Source: Lewinellaceae bacterium (lineage in GTDB: Bacteria > Bacteroidota > Bacteroidia > Chitinophagales > Saprospiraceae). From it: DNA of 25,164 nucleotides. Every line of letters starts with the position of its first letter. Position 1 is the stretch's first letter. A program made the position numbers and the translations under genes. The stretch spans positions 1 through 25,164 of the forward strand of contig JADJOD010000042.1 of the NCBI GenBank assembly GCA_016713985.1, read 5' to 3'. A model generated the notes under the pieces. The model did no database searches and was not told the origin of the DNA. It worked only from the letters and a program-made list of their open reading frames with translations. Below, one piece after another: positions 23,476 to 25,164 of the stretch.

Positions 23476-24687
23476 TCAAACATCGGCTGTCTCGTCCACC
23501 CTCAATATTTCCATCGGGCGGTCGCGGTACAGCATGGCGCCCAGCATCAGGATAAGCCCGGTGGCCAAGATGACGAAAAACAGCACGCCTTCATCAAAGG
23601 CTTCGATGCGCTGCCAGACGGGTATTTTGTAAAACAACAAGATGGTAATCAAACCGCGAGGAAATAGAACACCTCCGGCAACAGGTTGTATTATGTACCA
23701 CGCGCAGATAAACATAACGCAAGGCGAGTAGGGCAACGACGATTAGGCGCGGAGTCCAATACCTGCAAATTTTGGAAATACTCCAAACCTATCCCAAAGC
23801 CGAAAATGACAAAAAAGAAGGTTCGAATCAGGAACGACGACTCGGCGGTGATGGATTTTAGAAAACCAACTTCATTTTCCACGCTCTCGTCTGAAAAATA
23901 GCGTTTGAGCGGCTTCCAGCGAATAAGTTCCCAGTTGTTGATGACCAACCCAAACATCAGAATCGTAATCAGGGCTGGCAGGTGCATCATTTTCCCGCCC
24001 ACATAAATGGCAATCAGCACGGCGAAAGAGAGAAAGAACTTGACATCCACCCGGTTTCGTATCAATAGCCACATCAGTGCAAAACACACAGCCACCGACA
24101 GCACCAGCGCCACCACGATACTGCTGCCAAACCACACGATTTCCTCCGTACCAATCTGTTGCCCGGCGGTGAAAAAATTGAACGCCATGATGCCGATAAT
24201 GTCCGAAAACGAAGCCTCATAAATCAAAAACTCCTTCTTTTCGTGACCCAAATGGTGCACACTCGGCAACACGACGGCGCTGCTCACAATGCTGAGCGGG
24301 ATGGCGTACACTAAGCAACTGATGAAGGGCGTAGTCGTCAGCCACCAGTACAAAATACCGGCTACCGCCAAAGAAGAAACCAAAAAAATTACCAACGCCG
24401 ACACGAACGAACGACGAATGAACGGCAAGCTCTCGCGGGTGATTTCCAAATCCAGCCCGGCCTCCAGCACAATCATAATCAGGCCTATCGTACCCAGAAA
24501 TTCGACCACTATCGGCGGTATCGCAAAGAAAACCCGGCCAATCAGACGAATATCGGAGCAGGATGCCTGTGCCAAGCAACAACAGCACGGAGGGTATCCG
24601 CGTCAGCCGATTGAGGATGGAAAAAATAGGACAGAATGACTAGCCCGCAAACCGCGAACAAAACCGTATAAGTTGAAACAACTCCAT
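23476..24687 (-). pseudogene. Cation:proton antiporter (CPA family), many frameshifts
   Basis: The start at ATG 24687 gives MELFQLI. Breaks near 24667, 24623 (an A6 run) and 24543 separate VLFAVCGLVILSYFF, ILNRLTRIPSVLLLLGTGILLRY and the long core beginning FAIPPIVVEFLGTIGLIMIVLEAGLDLEITR. The core keeps PLSIVSSAVVLPSVHHLGHEKKEFLIYEASFSDIIGIMAFNFF, with the Asp-bearing ion-site helix. Near 23745, 23690 and 23667 it breaks again into LIVVALLALRYVYLR and then PRGLITILLFYKIPVWQRI, ending at TGA 23476-23478. I count about six one-base indels. It would have exported Na+ or K+ in exchange for protons. The close spacing to mpgS suggests one osmoadaptation operon, antiporter-mpgS-mpgP. Confidence 0.85.
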
Positions 24688-24910
24688 ATTGGCACAAGAT
24701 AGAAAATCTCTGGCTTTTTGTTGAGAAAACGCCAAAACGAGGGCATTTTGCAGCGTATCGCGTGGAATCATCGAAACATGACAGCCGTCAGTTTTGCCTC
24801 AGCAATAAGCCCGACCTTTGAATCAGAGGAAGGATTTTACCACTTGGCGATATGCTACTCGTTTTCAAAATCCTCAAAAATTTTTCTCACCATTAAAAAC
24901 ACAATTTGAC

Positions 24911-25164
24911 ATGGAATTGATCTATCAAACCTTACTTCCAGGGAAGTGATCACCTCGAACTGTTTACTCGCAAAAGATGAGCCGCATTTTCAAAATGACT
25001 TCTAATATCCTGAAAGCAGAAGTCACATTGTCCGAAGGTGCGAGAGCGGCAACCCGCAAACCAATTTTTTGAAATCAAATTAGATGTGCCCGGCGAAAAC
25101 ATTTTTGTCAAAAAAATGCCGACGTACGAACAGGCCATCCGGGTGGCAGTGGGCGCTGTGCAAA
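24911..25164 (+). pseudogene. HPF/RaiA-type ribosome hibernation factor, frameshifted and cut by the window edge
   Basis: ATG 24911 begins MELIYQT. After a shift near 24930 it reads YFQGSDHLELFTRKR. After one lost A in the A4 run at 24974-24977 it reads MSRIFKMTSNILKAEVTLSE, then GARAAT. After a third shift near 25060 it reads FFEIKLDVPGENIFVKKMPT, then YEQAIRVAVGAVQ, continuing off the window. This is the first domain of a short hibernation-promoting factor, which binds the 30S decoding site in starving cells. It is transcribed divergently from the antiporter. No coding or operator signal is evident in the 24688-24910 gap (223 bases). Confidence 0.75.

Noticed and set aside
421..24687. Programmed ribosomal frameshifting as the reason for the split genes
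   Set aside because: Breaks occur in many unrelated genes, in both directions and several per gene, without a shared slippery motif or stimulatory structure.
24718..24909. Small plus-strand frame of 63 residues before HPF
   Set aside because: It has no family resemblance, codon pattern or promoter; it spans the divergent intergenic region.
1..25164. tRNA, rRNA or riboswitch genes
   Set aside because: No cloverleaf, rRNA signature or known riboswitch core was recognised by eye on either strand.

Overview
The window looks like chromosomal DNA of a gliding-type, T9SS-bearing Bacteroidota, probably Saprospiraceae-like. That reading rests on four things: a 2007-residue SprB-repeat protein with a type IX secretion C-terminal domain, a DUF6427 membrane protein, several promoters of the Bacteroidota form TTG-N17-20-TAnnTTTG, and little sign of Shine-Dalgarno sites. 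The taxonomic placement is inference from gene families.

Layout. (1) 1-3594 is an accessory, decaying region. It holds a bestrophin-like channel gene broken by several one-base indels (-), a mosaic of duplicated gene pieces (1102-1272), a DUF433/DUF5615 toxin-antitoxin pair with a frameshifted toxin (-), an intact GNAT acetyltransferase (+), a perfect 68-bp palindrome, and a broken AlkZ-like winged-helix gene (-). (2) 3848-14580 is mostly intact: the giant adhesin, an RDD membrane protein, DUF6427, purQ, yqgE (-), an IS982 transposase remnant and a glycerate kinase. (3) 14692-19956 is a stress/transport cluster: a Crp/Fnr-type regulator (-), about 0.8 kb of gene debris, an APC permease with a cytosolic C-terminal domain, an MscS channel and a tandem universal stress protein. 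Two copies of one operator (AAAACCTGA-N6-TCAGG) lie here, each exactly 17 bp upstream of a -7-like element. (4) 19896-25164 is decaying again: a nitrilase fragment wedged between convergent genes, then frameshifted DUF389, mannosyl-3-phosphoglycerate phosphatase and synthase, a cation:proton antiporter, and a hibernation-promoting factor cut by the window edge.

How it fits together. The recognisable accessory genes (bestrophin, MscS, antiporter, mannosylglycerate synthesis, universal stress protein, HPF, Crp/Fnr regulator) read as an osmotic, ionic and starvation stress island. About 25 one-base frame breaks can be placed by eye. All of them fall in the flanks or in debris, and none in the roughly 14 kb of central and core genes. 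This partition argues for real gene decay rather than uniform sequencing error, but only read-level data can settle it.

The most unusual signals are: the mosaic duplicate whose missing interval contains the 68-bp palindrome; the operator/promoter pair with identical geometry, one copy of which now drives only debris; and the repeated pattern of short foreign gene slices filling intergenic gaps.
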